From assembly GCF_030718995.1 (NCBI RefSeq), contig NZ_CP132204.1, positions 744,001 through 808,000 on the forward strand: a DNA stretch of 64,000 bases, in the 5' to 3' direction. Both the position numbers and the translations under genes were made by a program. Below the pieces are notes generated by a model that ran no database searches, was not told the DNA's origin, and worked only from the letters and a program-made list of their open reading frames with translations. Of the stretch, positions 52,511 through 61,810 are shown piece after piece. Origin of the DNA: Arthrobacter oryzae. Lineage in GTDB: Bacteria; Actinomycetota; Actinomycetes; Actinomycetales; Micrococcaceae. How positions within the stretch are numbered: the stretch's first letter is position 1; every line of letters begins with the position of its first letter.

Positions 52511-53944
52511 ATGACGCAAAGCCAGCCGAGGTCCAAGAGCCCGGCAAACTGGCACCCCGGCATGCCCGAGCGTGAGGGCCTGTGGATTTTCACGGGTATC
52601 CGCGACTTTATCGACAACATCGCCAACACCTCGCCGGCGCGGCTGGCACTGACGGCGTTCGGCGTCGTCATCGTTGTCTTTACCCTGCTCCTTTCCCTGC
52701 CGGCGTCCTCGGCCACCGGCGATTTCACGCCCCTGCACCAGGCCCTGTTCACGGCGGTGTCCGCCGTCTGCGTCACCGGCCTCACCGTGGTGTCCACCGC
52801 CGTGCACTGGTCCTTCTTTGGCCAGCTGGTCATCCTGGTGGGCATTTTCGTCGGCGGCCTGGGCACGCTGACCCTCGCCTCGCTGCTGGCGCTGATGGTC
52901 AGCAAGAAGCTCGGTGTGCGTGGCAAGCTCATTGCCCAGGAAGCCATGAACAACGCCGGCCGCCTTGGCGAAGTGGGTACCCTGCTGCGGATCGTCATCA
53001 CCACCTCCGTGGTCATTGAGGCAGCCCTCGCCGTCGTACTGATCCCCCGCTTCCTGACGCTCGGCGAGAGCTTCGGCCAGTCGGTATGGCACGGCGTCTT
53101 TTATTCCATCTCGTCCTTCAACAACGCGGGATTCACACCGCACTCGGACGGCATCGTCCCCTACGAGACCGATCTCTGGATCCTGGTCCCGCTGATGCTC
53201 GGAGTCTTCCTGGGCAGCCTGGGGTTTCCTGTGGTGATGGTGCTGCAGCAGAACGGGCTGAACTGGAAGAAATGGAACCTGCACACCAAGCTGACCATCC
53301 AGGTGTCGTTCATCCTCCTGGCGGCCGGGACCGTGCTGTGGGGGCTGATGGAATGGGAAAACGTGCGGACCATCGGTTCCATGGACGTGGGCGACAAAAT
53401 TACGCACTCCCTCTTCGCCTCCGTAATGACCCGGTCCGGCGGCTTCAACCTGGTGGACCAGAACCACATGGAATCCACCACCATGCTCCTCACTGACGCC
53501 CTCATGTTCGCCGGCGGCGGTTCAGCCTCCACGGCCGGCGGCATCAAAGTGACCACCATCGCCGTCATGTTCCTGGCCATCGCGGCGGAGGCCCGCGGCG
53601 ACTCCGATGTGAAGGTCTACGGGCGCACCATTCCACAGGGAACCATGCGGGTGGCCATCTCGGTGATCGTCGCGGGCGCCACCCTCGTTTCCGTTTCAGC
53701 CTTCCTGCTCCTGCACATCAGCGGGGCGTCCCTGGACCGGGTGCTCTTCGAAACCATCTCAGCCTTCGCCACCGTGGGCCTCAGCACGAACCTCAGTGCC
53801 GAGCTGCCGCCGTCGGGCGTTTATGTCCTGTCCGCGCTGATGTTCGCCGGACGCGTGGGCACCGTGACCCTTGCCGCTGCGCTGGCGTTGCGCCAGCGCA
53901 GCCAGCTGTACCACTACCCGGAAGAGAGGCCCATCATTGGCTGA
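52511..53944 (+). CDS. trkH: Potassium uptake protein TrkH
   Basis: 477 residues from the ATG at 52511 (earlier in-frame ATGs lie inside acuC antisense). About ten membrane segments with the four pore-loop repeats: AVCVTGLTVV, SSFNNAGFTP, MTRSGGFNLVD and ISAFATVGLSTN. It forms the K+ channel gated by TrkA, which overlaps its last codons. Confidence 0.93.
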   Translation: MTQSQPRSKSPANWHPGMPEREGLWIFTGIRDFIDNIANTSPARLALTAFGVVIVVFTLLLSLPASSATGDFTPLHQALFTAVSAVCVTGLTVVSTAVHWSFFGQLVILVGIFVGGLGTLTLASLLALMVSKKLGVRGKLIAQEAMNNAGRLGEVGTLLRIVITTSVVIEAALAVVLIPRFLTLGESFGQSVWHGVFYSISSFNNAGFTPHSDGIVPYETDLWILVPLMLGVFLGSLGFPVVMVLQQNGLNWKKWNLHTKLTIQVSFILLAAGTVLWGLMEWENVRTIGSMDVGDKITHSLFASVMTRSGGFNLVDQNHMESTTMLLTDALMFAGGGSASTAGGIKVTTIAVMFLAIAAEARGDSDVKVYGRTIPQGTMRVAISVIVAGATLVSVSAFLLLHISGASLDRVLFETISAFATVGLSTNLSAELPPSGVYVLSALMFAGRVGTVTLAAALALRQRSQLYHYPEERPIIG

Positions 53945-54623
53945 TTCCTCAGGCGCCGTAAATCGCCCCGCCCACAATGCCCCCGTGCTGGTGATCGGGC
54001 TGGGCCGCTTTGGCTCATCCACCGCCGAACAGCTGGTCAAGCAGGGACGCGAGGTCCTAGCGATCGAACGCGACCGCAACCTGGTGCAGAAATGGGCCCC
54101 GGTGCTCACCCATGTCGTGGAGGCCGACGCCACGAACATCGACGCCCTGCGGCAGCTCGGCGCGCAGGAGTTCAGCTCGGCCGTGGTGGGGGTTGGCACG
54201 TCCATCGAGTCGTCGGTGCTGATCACCGTGAACCTCGTGGACCTCGGGATCCAGCACCTCTGGGTCAAGGCGATCACACCGTCACATGGCAAGATCCTGA
54301 CCCGGATCGGCGCCAACCACGTGATCTATCCGGAGGCCGACGCCGGCGTCAGGGCCGCGCACCTGGTGTCCGGACGCATGCTGGACTTCATCGAGTTCGA
54401 CGACGACTACGCGATCGTGAAGATGTATCCGCCGCGGGAAACCGTGGGCTTCACCCTGGACGAGTCCAAGGTCCGCTCCAAGTACGGCGTGACCATCGTC
54501 GGCGTGAAGTCACCCGGCGAGGACTTCACTTACGCCCGTCCGGAAACCAAAGTGTCCTCGCGGGACATGCTGATCGTGTCCGGCCACGTTGACCTGCTGG
54601 AACGGTTCGCCGCCCGCCCGTAG
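53937..54623 (+). CDS. trkA: Trk potassium uptake regulator TrkA
   Basis: 228 residues from a TTG at 53937 with AGAGAGG upstream, overlapping trkH by 8 bases. RCK N-domain with GLGRFGSS nucleotide loop (residues ~18-135), then a TrkA-C domain. It binds NAD(H)/ATP and gates TrkH. A single RCK unit, as in Ktr/Trk systems of actinobacteria. The TTG start is a judgement from spacing. Confidence 0.92.
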   Translation: MADSSGAVNRPAHNAPVLVIGLGRFGSSTAEQLVKQGREVLAIERDRNLVQKWAPVLTHVVEADATNIDALRQLGAQEFSSAVVGVGTSIESSVLITVNLVDLGIQHLWVKAITPSHGKILTRIGANHVIYPEADAGVRAAHLVSGRMLDFIEFDDDYAIVKMYPPRETVGFTLDESKVRSKYGVTIVGVKSPGEDFTYARPETKVSSRDMLIVSGHVDLLERFAARP

Positions 54624-54681
54624 CCCTGGCCCCTAACCCCCGGAGTTGGTGCGGCGCGGAGCGTGGCCGCCGTCCCGGCGG

Positions 54682-55515
54682 TCAGGCGAGTTGCTTGGTG
54701 ATTTCGGCGGCGCGGGCGGCAGCGGCCCGGGCGCCCTCGGCGATGATCGCAGGAAGTCCGCGTTCGTCGAAGGTGGCAATGGCGCGTTCAGTGGTGCCGT
54801 TCGGGCTGGTCACAGCCTTGCGCAGGGCAGCGGGGTCGGCGCCCGGTTCGGTCAGCATCAGGCCGGCTCCCGCCACGGTTTCGCGCGCCAGCAGCAGCGA
54901 CAAGTCAGGATCCAGGCCGAGCTCCACGCCGGCAGCCGCCATCGCTTCGGCCAGGTAGAACGCGTAGGCCGGACCCGAACCGCTGATGGCCGAGAGCGCA
55001 TCGACCTGTTCCTCGGGCACCTCCACCACAGTTCCGGCGCCCTTGAGGATGTCTTTGGCCAGCTGCAGCTGTTCTGCCGAGCAGTTGGTTCCCGGTGAGA
55101 CGGACACGACGCCGCGCCCCAGTTTGGCGGGAGTGTTCGGCATGGAGCGGATCACCGGCTGCCCGGCCGGCAGCGCGGCTTCCAGCTGGGCGATGGACAC
55201 CGCGGCGGCCACGCTGATCACGATGGCTTTCGGGGAAAGGGAACCGCTGATCTCCCGCGCGAGGTCGGCAATGCCTACGGGCTTGACCCCGAGAATCACG
55301 ACGTCCGAGCCGGTGGCCGCCTGCTTGTTGTTTTCCGGCTCCTCTTCCCCGGCGATGGCCGTAATGCCGGGGTGCCGCTGTGCGAGTTCGGCAGCACGCT
55401 CCGCGCGCCGGACCGTGGCCACGACGTCCGCCGGGTCTGTTCCGGCCTCCAGCATGCCGGTCATGACGGCCTCGTTCATGGATCCACAGCCAAGGAATGC
55501 GATTCGGTTGCTCAT
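54682..55515 (-). CDS. proC: Pyrroline-5-carboxylate reductase
   Basis: 277 residues from the ATG at 55515. The nucleotide loop IAFLGCGSMNEA, the MPNTPAKLG segment, and the active-site region SGSGPAYAFYLAEAM are clear. It makes L-proline from pyrroline-5-carboxylate with NAD(P)H, in the cytosol. Convergent with trkA; upstream lies a 278-base gap before the sugar isomerase gene with no gene recognised. Confidence 0.93.
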   Translation of the reverse strand: MSNRIAFLGCGSMNEAVMTGMLEAGTDPADVVATVRRAERAAELAQRHPGITAIAGEEEPENNKQAATGSDVVILGVKPVGIADLAREISGSLSPKAIVISVAAAVSIAQLEAALPAGQPVIRSMPNTPAKLGRGVVSVSPGTNCSAEQLQLAKDILKGAGTVVEVPEEQVDALSAISGSGPAYAFYLAEAMAAAGVELGLDPDLSLLLARETVAGAGLMLTEPGADPAALRKAVTSPNGTTERAIATFDERGLPAIIAEGARAAAARAAEITKQLA

Positions 55516-55793
55516 GGGTCCATCATTGCAGTTCGGCGCGCGTTGCCGCACGCGGGGCTTACAGTCCGGACCTCAACTGCGGCGGAGGGCCTCCATTCAC
55601 AGCTGGCTCACATGTTCGCCGCAGCTTCTTCACAAAGTGGGCCCCTAACGTAGTTATTACCTCATTGAGGGTGCGAGTGATGAGGCAAGCATGGGGATGT
55701 TTGCCCGGCACCGGTGGTCTGACGCAGGTTTCCCCCATTTTCCTGCCACGGCCGCCGGTGCTTTCTCGTTTAACGGCGCTTCTCCGAACGGTT

Positions 55794-56630
55794 TCAGGCG
55801 TCCCGCGCGCCGACCAGCGGATGGCTCAGGTGCTGGCGCGCGAACTCCAGCGTTTCGTTGAGCCACTGTTCGCGCTCTCCCGCAAACCTCGCCCGTCGGG
55901 TGGAAATTTCCGCCACCACCACGCCGTCGAATCCGCTCCTTGCCAGGTGCTGAAGCGCTTCCGCGCAGCCCTGGTTGCCGCGGCCGGGAATAAGGTGCTC
56001 GTCCCTGCCCGAGCCCGACCCGTCCGTGAGGTGGATGTGCCTGAGCTTGCTGCCGAGGGCCTTGATCGCTTCAACGCTGTTGGCCCCCGCGGTGGCGGCG
56101 TGCGAGAAGTCCCAGGTGACGTCGTCGTAATCCTGGCCCACGGGGTCCCAGTGCGGCAGGTACGCGACCGTCTCCCGGCCCCGCACGCGCCACGGGTACA
56201 TGTTTTCGACGGCGATCCGGACCTGGTACATGTCGGCGAGCTGCCGGATGCCGGCGGGAAAGTTCTCCGCGTAGTTGTTCTGCCAGCGGAACGGCGGATG
56301 GACCACCACGGTGCCGCAGCCCACCTCCCGGGCCATCCGGCAGGACATCTCGATCTTGTTCCATGCCGATCCCCACACCTTCTGCGTCAGCAGCAGCGTG
56401 GGTGCATGGATGGAGACGATGGGCTGCCGGTAACGGTGGCTGAGTTCAAGGAGGGAGTGCGGGCTCTGGCTGGTGGTGTTGTTGGTGACCATCACTTCCA
56501 CGCCGTCAAAGCCAAGGTCCTGCGCCACGGCGAAAGCATCATGCACGGTCAGCGGGTACACGGACGCGCTGGACAGCGCGACCGGAATCACCCGGTCTTC
56601 TTCAGGGGAACGTTCGACGCCGGGACTCAT
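55794..56630 (-). CDS. Sugar phosphate isomerase/epimerase-like TIM barrel
   Basis: 278 residues from the ATG at 56630, 2 bases after the ppx stop. AP-endonuclease-2-like TIM barrel with VALSSASVYPLTVHDAFAVAQDLGFDGVEVMV, metal-type residues in GTVVVHPPFR, RIAVENMYP and RHIHLTDGSGSGRDEHLIPGRG. Many family members are xylose-isomerase-like or deoxyribonuclease IV-like; the reaction is unknown. Coupled to the Ppx/GppA gene upstream. Confidence 0.83.
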   Translation of the reverse strand: MSPGVERSPEEDRVIPVALSSASVYPLTVHDAFAVAQDLGFDGVEVMVTNNTTSQSPHSLLELSHRYRQPIVSIHAPTLLLTQKVWGSAWNKIEMSCRMAREVGCGTVVVHPPFRWQNNYAENFPAGIRQLADMYQVRIAVENMYPWRVRGRETVAYLPHWDPVGQDYDDVTWDFSHAATAGANSVEAIKALGSKLRHIHLTDGSGSGRDEHLIPGRGNQGCAEALQHLARSGFDGVVVAEISTRRARFAGEREQWLNETLEFARQHLSHPLVGARDA

Positions 56631-56631
56631 C

Positions 56632-57666
56632 TCAGTCAGCCTTCCCGCCGGAAAGGACCGCTGGGGCCGCGGCAGGGGCGGACGTGCCCGCCTCAACCGG
56701 CGGCAGCACGACGTGGTGCGCCGGTTCCAGCGGCCCTTCAAAGATCAGCTGGTCCAGCCTGCGGAGGATCAGTCCTTCCCGCAGCGCCCATGGGCAGATC
56801 TTGACCTTCTTGAATTCAAAGAGTTCCAGAGCCGCCTCGGCCACGAGCGCTCCGGCAAGGAGCTGGTTCGCGCGGGCCTCGGAAACGCCGGGGAGGTGCA
56901 GCCGGTCCTCGGTCTTCATGGCGGAGATCCGCTGCGCCCAGAGGCCAAGGTCCGTGGCGCCGAGTTCGCGCTTGACGTATGGTCCGGCCGCGCTCGGTGC
57001 TGCCCCGGCGATGCGGGCCAGCGAACGGAAGGTCTTGGACGTCCCCGCCACCACGTTTGCCCGGCCGAGCTCGTTGAAGCTTCGGACGGCAGGTTTGAGG
57101 GTGGCGCGGATGTAGCGCCGGAGTTCCTTCACGCTCTTGGCCGTGGGCGGATCCTCGTGCAGCCAGTCGCGGGTGAGGCGGCTGGCGCCGAGCGGCACGG
57201 ACGTCGCGAGTTCCGGCAGCTCGTCCTGGCCCAACGCCATTTCGAACGAGCCGCCGCCGATATCGAGGTTCAGGATGGGTCCGGCTCCCCAGCCATACCA
57301 GCGGCGGACGGCAAAGAACGTCATGGACGCTTCTTCGCTGCCGGTGAGTTCCTGGAGCGTCACCGTGGTTTCGTGCTTGACCCGGGCCAGCACCGCCGGG
57401 CCGTTGGTGGCTTCCCTGATGGCGGAGGTGCAGAAGGCCAGAAGGTCCTGGGCTTTGTGTTTGGCCGCGAACTCCCACGCTTCCAGGACGAATTCGATGA
57501 GTTCGTGCTGGCCGGCCTCGTTGATGTTTCCCTCGGCGTCGAGGAACTGCACCAGTGAGAGCGGGCGTTTGTGCGAGGCGAAAGGCACCGGCCGTGCGCC
57601 GGGGTGCGCATCAACCAGGAGCAGGTGGACAGTGTTTGAACCGATGTCGAGGACGCCTAGACGCAT
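56632..57666 (-). CDS. Ppx/GppA family exopolyphosphatase
   Basis: 344 residues from the ATG at 57666. Actin-like ATPase fold: LGVLDIGSNTVHLLLVD at the start and NLDIGGGSFEMALG at about residues 130-145. The shorter, two-domain actinobacterial form. It degrades polyphosphate or pppGpp; which one cannot be told. Followed by the isomerase-like gene, usual order in this group. Confidence 0.9.
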   Translation of the reverse strand: MRLGVLDIGSNTVHLLLVDAHPGARPVPFASHKRPLSLVQFLDAEGNINEAGQHELIEFVLEAWEFAAKHKAQDLLAFCTSAIREATNGPAVLARVKHETTVTLQELTGSEEASMTFFAVRRWYGWGAGPILNLDIGGGSFEMALGQDELPELATSVPLGASRLTRDWLHEDPPTAKSVKELRRYIRATLKPAVRSFNELGRANVVAGTSKTFRSLARIAGAAPSAAGPYVKRELGATDLGLWAQRISAMKTEDRLHLPGVSEARANQLLAGALVAEAALELFEFKKVKICPWALREGLILRRLDQLIFEGPLEPAHHVVLPPVEAGTSAPAAAPAVLSGGKAD

Positions 57667-57748
57667 TCTGCCATTATTCACCGACAGCAAGCCGCCGGCG
57701 CAAACTGCGTCGGCGGCTTGCCGGTTCGAGTCGGGATCCCGCCGGCAA

Positions 57749-58195
57749 CTACTCAGCCGGAGCTGCGGAGTCTTCCGAGGGCTGGTCCGCGCGCTTGAAG
57801 TCGCGCCGGATGTTGGCCACGCCTTCGGGATCGATTTCGAAGCCGAAGGCGCTGCCGGGGTTGATCACCATGCCCAGCTCATCACCAAGGTTGCCGATGA
57901 TTGCGGCTCCCTGGGTCCCCAGCACGTTGGGGGCTGCGTCGAGGAACTGCTGGTCCACGCGGCTCGGGTGCGAGAACACGGCCAGCACGGGCTTGCCTTC
58001 GGCGTTGGAGAGCACCAGTGGCTCCACCTGCGCGTCTTCACCCTCAAGCGCGTCGGAGCTGATGATGTAGACCTCGTTGTTGAGGAACGACAGGATGACG
58101 TCCACCGGGTTGGCATCCGGCTGGTCACCAGTGGCGAGCTTCTCTTCGAGGTCGTTCAGGGGCTGGATTTCCGCGGGTGCAGGCTGTTCAGTCAT
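57749..58195 (-). CDS. SseB family protein
   Basis: 148 residues. The SseB N-terminal domain covers about residues 15-125 (LSNAEGKPVLAVFSHPSRVDQQFLD, GDELGMVINPGSAFGFEIDPEGV). Function in actinobacteria is unknown. The strong FEIDPEGV motif and size support the call. It is followed by topA after 61 bases of other-strand-free DNA. Confidence 0.83.
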   Translation of the reverse strand: MTEQPAPAEIQPLNDLEEKLATGDQPDANPVDVILSFLNNEVYIISSDALEGEDAQVEPLVLSNAEGKPVLAVFSHPSRVDQQFLDAAPNVLGTQGAAIIGNLGDELGMVINPGSAFGFEIDPEGVANIRRDFKRADQPSEDSAAPAE

Positions 58196-58256
58196 GTATC
58201 TACTCGATCACGTTGCACCCGCGGCGCGCAATTCCTTCACCATCCGGGGGACACTA

Positions 58257-60989
58257 CTACTTCTTGGCGACGGCTTTCTTCTTCGCAGGGGCCTTGCGCG
58301 CCGCGGGACGCTTGGCCGGTCCCTTGGCTCGCTTTTCCGCCAGGAGTTCCACGGCCTGTTCCCTGGTCAGTTCCTCCAGCGAAGTGGAGCGCGGAACAGT
58401 GATGTTGGTGATGCCGTCGGTGATGTAAGGACCGAACCGGCCTTCCTTCACCACGATGTTTTTCTCCGATACCGGGTCCGGGCCGAACTCGGCGAGCGGC
58501 GGGACGGCGGCACGGGCTCCGCGCTGCTTGGGCTGCGAGTAGATCTCCAGTGCCTGCTCCAGCGTGATCGTGAAGATTTCCTCTTCGGAGCCGATGGAGC
58601 GGGAGTCCGTGCCCTTCTTCAGGTACGGGCCGAAGCGGCCGTTCTGCACCGTGATGACGTTGCCTTCGGCGTCCTCGCCGAGCACGCGCGGCAGGCTCAT
58701 CAGCTGCATCGCCTCGTCAAGGGTGACCGAATCCACGCTCATCGAGGCGAACAGCGAACCAGTGCGCGGCTTGGCTTTGACGGGCTTCTTCGGAGGCTTC
58801 GGCTTGCCGTTCTTGTAGTACTCCACGGGCTGGTTGGCCAGCTGTTCGTCGGTCATCTCCGGAATGATTTCCGTGACGTAAGCGCCGTAGCGGCCGTTCT
58901 TGGCCACGACCGTATGACCGGTGTGCGGGTCCTCACCGAGCACACGTTCCTCGGGCGCAGCCGTTTCCATCAGCTCAAGGGCCTTGGCCGGCGTCAGCTC
59001 GTCCGGCGCAAGGTCCTCAGGAACGTTGGCGCGGGCGGACTCAACAACTTCACCGGTCTTCGGATCAACCGTCGGGACGGAGCTTTCCAGGTACGGGCCG
59101 AACTTGCCGACCCTCAGGGTGATGCCCTCAGCGATCGGCACGGAGTTGATTTCCTTGGCATCGATTTCGCCAAGGTTGTTCACGATGCTCAACAGGCCCG
59201 GATCGGAATCCTCGCCGTAATAGAAGTGCTTGAGCCAGGCCGCGCCCACGGCCTGGCCGTTCGCGATCTTGTCCAGGTCACCTTCCATGTCAGCCGTGAA
59301 CTCGTAGTCCACGTAGTCATGGAAGTGCTGTTCCAGCAGCCTGATCACCGAGAACGCGATCCAGCTCGGAACCAGCGCGGAGCCCTGCTTACGCACGTAG
59401 CCGCGGTCCTGGATGGTGGAGATGGTGGAGGCATAGGTGGACGGGCGTCCGATGCCCTTCTTTTCCAGCTCGGCCGTCAGGGAGGCTTCGGTGTAGCGCG
59501 GCGGCGGGGAGGTCTCGTGGCCAACGGCGATGATGTCCGCCGCGGTGAGGGAGTCGCCCTTGGCCACGTTGGGCAGGCGGCGGGCTTCCTCGGAGTCGTC
59601 GTCCCCGCGGCTTTCGTCCTTGCCTTCTTCGTAGGCGGCAAGGAAGCCGGGGAAGGTGATCACAGTACCCGAAGCGGAGAACTCGGCGTCCCTGCCGTCC
59701 GTCGCTGTTGCACCGAGGCGGATGGTGGCAGTGGAGCCCTTGGCGTCTGCCATCTGGGAGGCGACGGTGCGCTTCCAGATGAGCTCGTAGAGCCGGAATT
59801 CGTCGCCGGAGAGCTGCTTGGCCACCTGCGCCGGAGTGCGGAAGGAGTCGCCGGCGGGGCGGATGGCTTCGTGGGCTTCCTGCGCGTTGGCGGCCTTGCC
59901 GGTGTAGACGCGGGGCGACTGCGGCACGTATTCCGGGCCGTAGAGCTCGGAGGCCTGGCGCCGGGCAGCCGTGACGGCCTCGTCACTCAGCGCGGACGAG
60001 TCCGTACGCATATAGGTGATGTAGCCGTTTTCGTAGAGGCGCTGGGCCACCTGCATGGTGCTCTTGGACGAGAAACGCAGCTTGCGGCCGGCTTCCTGCT
60101 GCAGCGTCGACGTCGTAAACGGAGCTGCCGGACGGCGGGTGTACGGCTTCGTGTCGACGGAGCGGACCTGGAAATCCGCGGTCTGCAGTCCCGCCGCCAG
60201 GGACGTGGCGAGTTCCTCGTTCAGGTGCGTGACGTTGCGCGAGGTGAGTTCGCCGTCGTCGTTGAAGTCGCGGCCGCTGGCCACCTTGGCGCCGTCGACG
60301 GCGGCCAGTTTGGCTTTGAAAGAAGCAGATGCGGACCCGGCGCCGAACTGGCCGGTGAGGTCCCAGTAGGACGCGGCCTTGAACGCCATGCGTTCCCGTT
60401 CCCGGTCCACCACCATGCGCGTGACCACGGACTGGACACGGCCTGCGGACAGTCCGCGGGCCACCTTGCGCCACAGGACCGGGGAAATTTCGTAACCGTA
60501 CAGGCGGTCCAGCACGCGGCGGGTTTCCTGGGCATCCACGAGGTCCTGGTCAACATCGCGCAGGTTGCCCATGGCGCGCTGGATGGCTTCTTTGGTGATT
60601 TCACCGAAGGTCATCCGGTACACCGGCACCTTGGGCTTGAGCACTTCGAGCAGGTGCCACGCGATGGCCTCGCCCTCGCGGTCCCCATCGGTTGCGAGAT
60701 AAAGTTCGTCGGCGTCCTTGAGCGCCGCTTTGAGCTCGGTCACCTTCTTCTTCTTGTCCGCGGACACAACGTAGTACGGCTTGAAGTCGTGTTCGATGTC
60801 GACGGCGAACTTGCCGATGGAGGTTTTCTTGAGTTCGGCAGGGAGCTCGGACGGCTGCGGCAGATCACGGATGTGACCGATGGAGGCCTCAACGATGAAG
60901 CCCTCGCCCAGGTACTTGGCGATGGTCTTGCTCTTGGCCGGAGACTCCACAATCACGAGTTTCTTGCCGGTTTTGGCCTTGCTTGGCAC
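58257..60989 (-). CDS. topA: DNA topoisomerase I
   Basis: 910 residues, type IA. Toprim domain at the N-terminus (KLVIVESPAKSKTIAKYLG, and DGDREGEAIAWH), active-site Tyr326 in YITYMRTDS, and three to four C-terminal zinc-free repeat domains (LRVGKFGPYLESS, VVAKNGRYGAYV, ITVQNGRFGPYLKKG, VVKEGRFGPYIT). The last ~25 residues are Lys/Ala/Pro-rich, typical of actinobacterial TopA tails that bind DNA. It relaxes negative supercoils. Nearby genes are unrelated. Confidence 0.97.
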   Translation of the reverse strand: MPSKAKTGKKLVIVESPAKSKTIAKYLGEGFIVEASIGHIRDLPQPSELPAELKKTSIGKFAVDIEHDFKPYYVVSADKKKKVTELKAALKDADELYLATDGDREGEAIAWHLLEVLKPKVPVYRMTFGEITKEAIQRAMGNLRDVDQDLVDAQETRRVLDRLYGYEISPVLWRKVARGLSAGRVQSVVTRMVVDRERERMAFKAASYWDLTGQFGAGSASASFKAKLAAVDGAKVASGRDFNDDGELTSRNVTHLNEELATSLAAGLQTADFQVRSVDTKPYTRRPAAPFTTSTLQQEAGRKLRFSSKSTMQVAQRLYENGYITYMRTDSSALSDEAVTAARRQASELYGPEYVPQSPRVYTGKAANAQEAHEAIRPAGDSFRTPAQVAKQLSGDEFRLYELIWKRTVASQMADAKGSTATIRLGATATDGRDAEFSASGTVITFPGFLAAYEEGKDESRGDDDSEEARRLPNVAKGDSLTAADIIAVGHETSPPPRYTEASLTAELEKKGIGRPSTYASTISTIQDRGYVRKQGSALVPSWIAFSVIRLLEQHFHDYVDYEFTADMEGDLDKIANGQAVGAAWLKHFYYGEDSDPGLLSIVNNLGEIDAKEINSVPIAEGITLRVGKFGPYLESSVPTVDPKTGEVVESARANVPEDLAPDELTPAKALELMETAAPEERVLGEDPHTGHTVVAKNGRYGAYVTEIIPEMTDEQLANQPVEYYKNGKPKPPKKPVKAKPRTGSLFASMSVDSVTLDEAMQLMSLPRVLGEDAEGNVITVQNGRFGPYLKKGTDSRSIGSEEEIFTITLEQALEIYSQPKQRGARAAVPPLAEFGPDPVSEKNIVVKEGRFGPYITDGITNITVPRSTSLEELTREQAVELLAEKRAKGPAKRPAARKAPAKKKAVAKK

Positions 60990-61096
60990 GGTGCTCCTAC
61001 AGAAAAAGGTTGGCTCGGGCAGATGAGCCCATACTCGCCTAGTTCACCATATTTTGCAGAATGATGCGCATTCATGTGGAAAACGGGTGCGGGGCA

Positions 61097-61732
61097 TCAC
61101 TTACGGTCGTCCGGAATTAAGGACCACATTGTGGCTATGCGCTCGGCACCCCCGGGAACCTGGTCCGGGACCTCCAACTCGTATTCCTTCAGCAGGCCCA
61201 GCACCTTCGCGGTCAGCTCCGAGCGCTGCGCGGGGGTCAGGTACAGCAGGTGGCTGGAGAGCACCACTATGCCGGGCGCCTCGGTGGATTCGTCGTTGTT
61301 CCGGCGCTCGTCCCGGACCTTGGCGTAAGCACTGACCCGTCGCCTAAAGGCGTCCAGTTCCAGGTCGAGGACTGCAAACTCGGGGCTGGCCACTCCGCCG
61401 CCCGAGTTGATGGTGAAATCCGTTCCGGCGGCCCGCCAGCGGCGTTCCCGCGCATCGCCGGCAGTGGCGGCAGGCTCCACGATGCCCCACTTCTCCAAGG
61501 CACGCAGGTGGTAGCTCATCGCGCTCGGGGTCAGGCCTGTCTGCACGGCAAGCTCCGTGGCCGTCCGGCTGACCTGGGTGGAATACAGCTCGGAGATCAC
61601 TTCCAGGCGTGCCGCGTGGGCCAGCGCGCGGATGGCCTTGGGATCGGTGATCTCCACCTTCTTCTCCGGCCGTACCCTGCGTCTGGCGCCCTCTTCCGCG
61701 GCCGGGGCCGGCTCTGGAATCTCTGCATTCAC
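61097..61732 (-). CDS. ArsR-type winged-helix regulator
   Basis: 211 residues. After a charged N-terminus (GARRRVRPEKKVEI) the HTH reads DPKAIRALAHAARLEVISELYS and GLTPSAMSYHLRALEKWGIVE. The C-terminal half is a helical ligand domain (AFRRRVSAYAKVRDERRN). Divergent from an MFS gene whose promoter lies 42 bases from its start, so it probably represses that exporter. Confidence 0.88.
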   Translation of the reverse strand: MNAEIPEPAPAAEEGARRRVRPEKKVEITDPKAIRALAHAARLEVISELYSTQVSRTATELAVQTGLTPSAMSYHLRALEKWGIVEPAATAGDARERRWRAAGTDFTINSGGGVASPEFAVLDLELDAFRRRVSAYAKVRDERRNNDESTEAPGIVVLSSHLLYLTPAQRSELTAKVLGLLKEYELEVPDQVPGGAERIATMWSLIPDDRK

Positions 61733-61774
61733 GCCTCCATTCTATCGGCCGTCCGGCAACTCTGAAAGAAACGC

Positions 61775-61803
61775 TTGACATCCACTGGCGCCGGGAGTAG
61801 TTT
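61775..61803 (+). promoter_or_regulatory. MFS promoter, likely leaderless
   Basis: TTGACA (61775-61780), 17 bases, TAGTTT (61798-61803). Only 7 bases separate the -10 from the ATG at 61811, so the transcript would begin at or next to the start codon. No ribosome site is present. An in-frame TTG start at 61775 is therefore the -35 box. Confidence 0.75.
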
Positions 61804-61810
61804 CGCGGAC

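Noticed and set aside
55516..55793. Possible riboswitch or gene in the proC upstream gap
   Set aside because: Only short inverted repeats (TAAC-GTA-GTTA and CCTCAT...ATGAGG) were seen, with no known riboswitch core and no plausible coding frame.
58077..61064. A 995-codon open frame on the plus strand
   Set aside because: Antisense to topA and the SseB gene; topA is unmistakable and no protein family fits the other strand.
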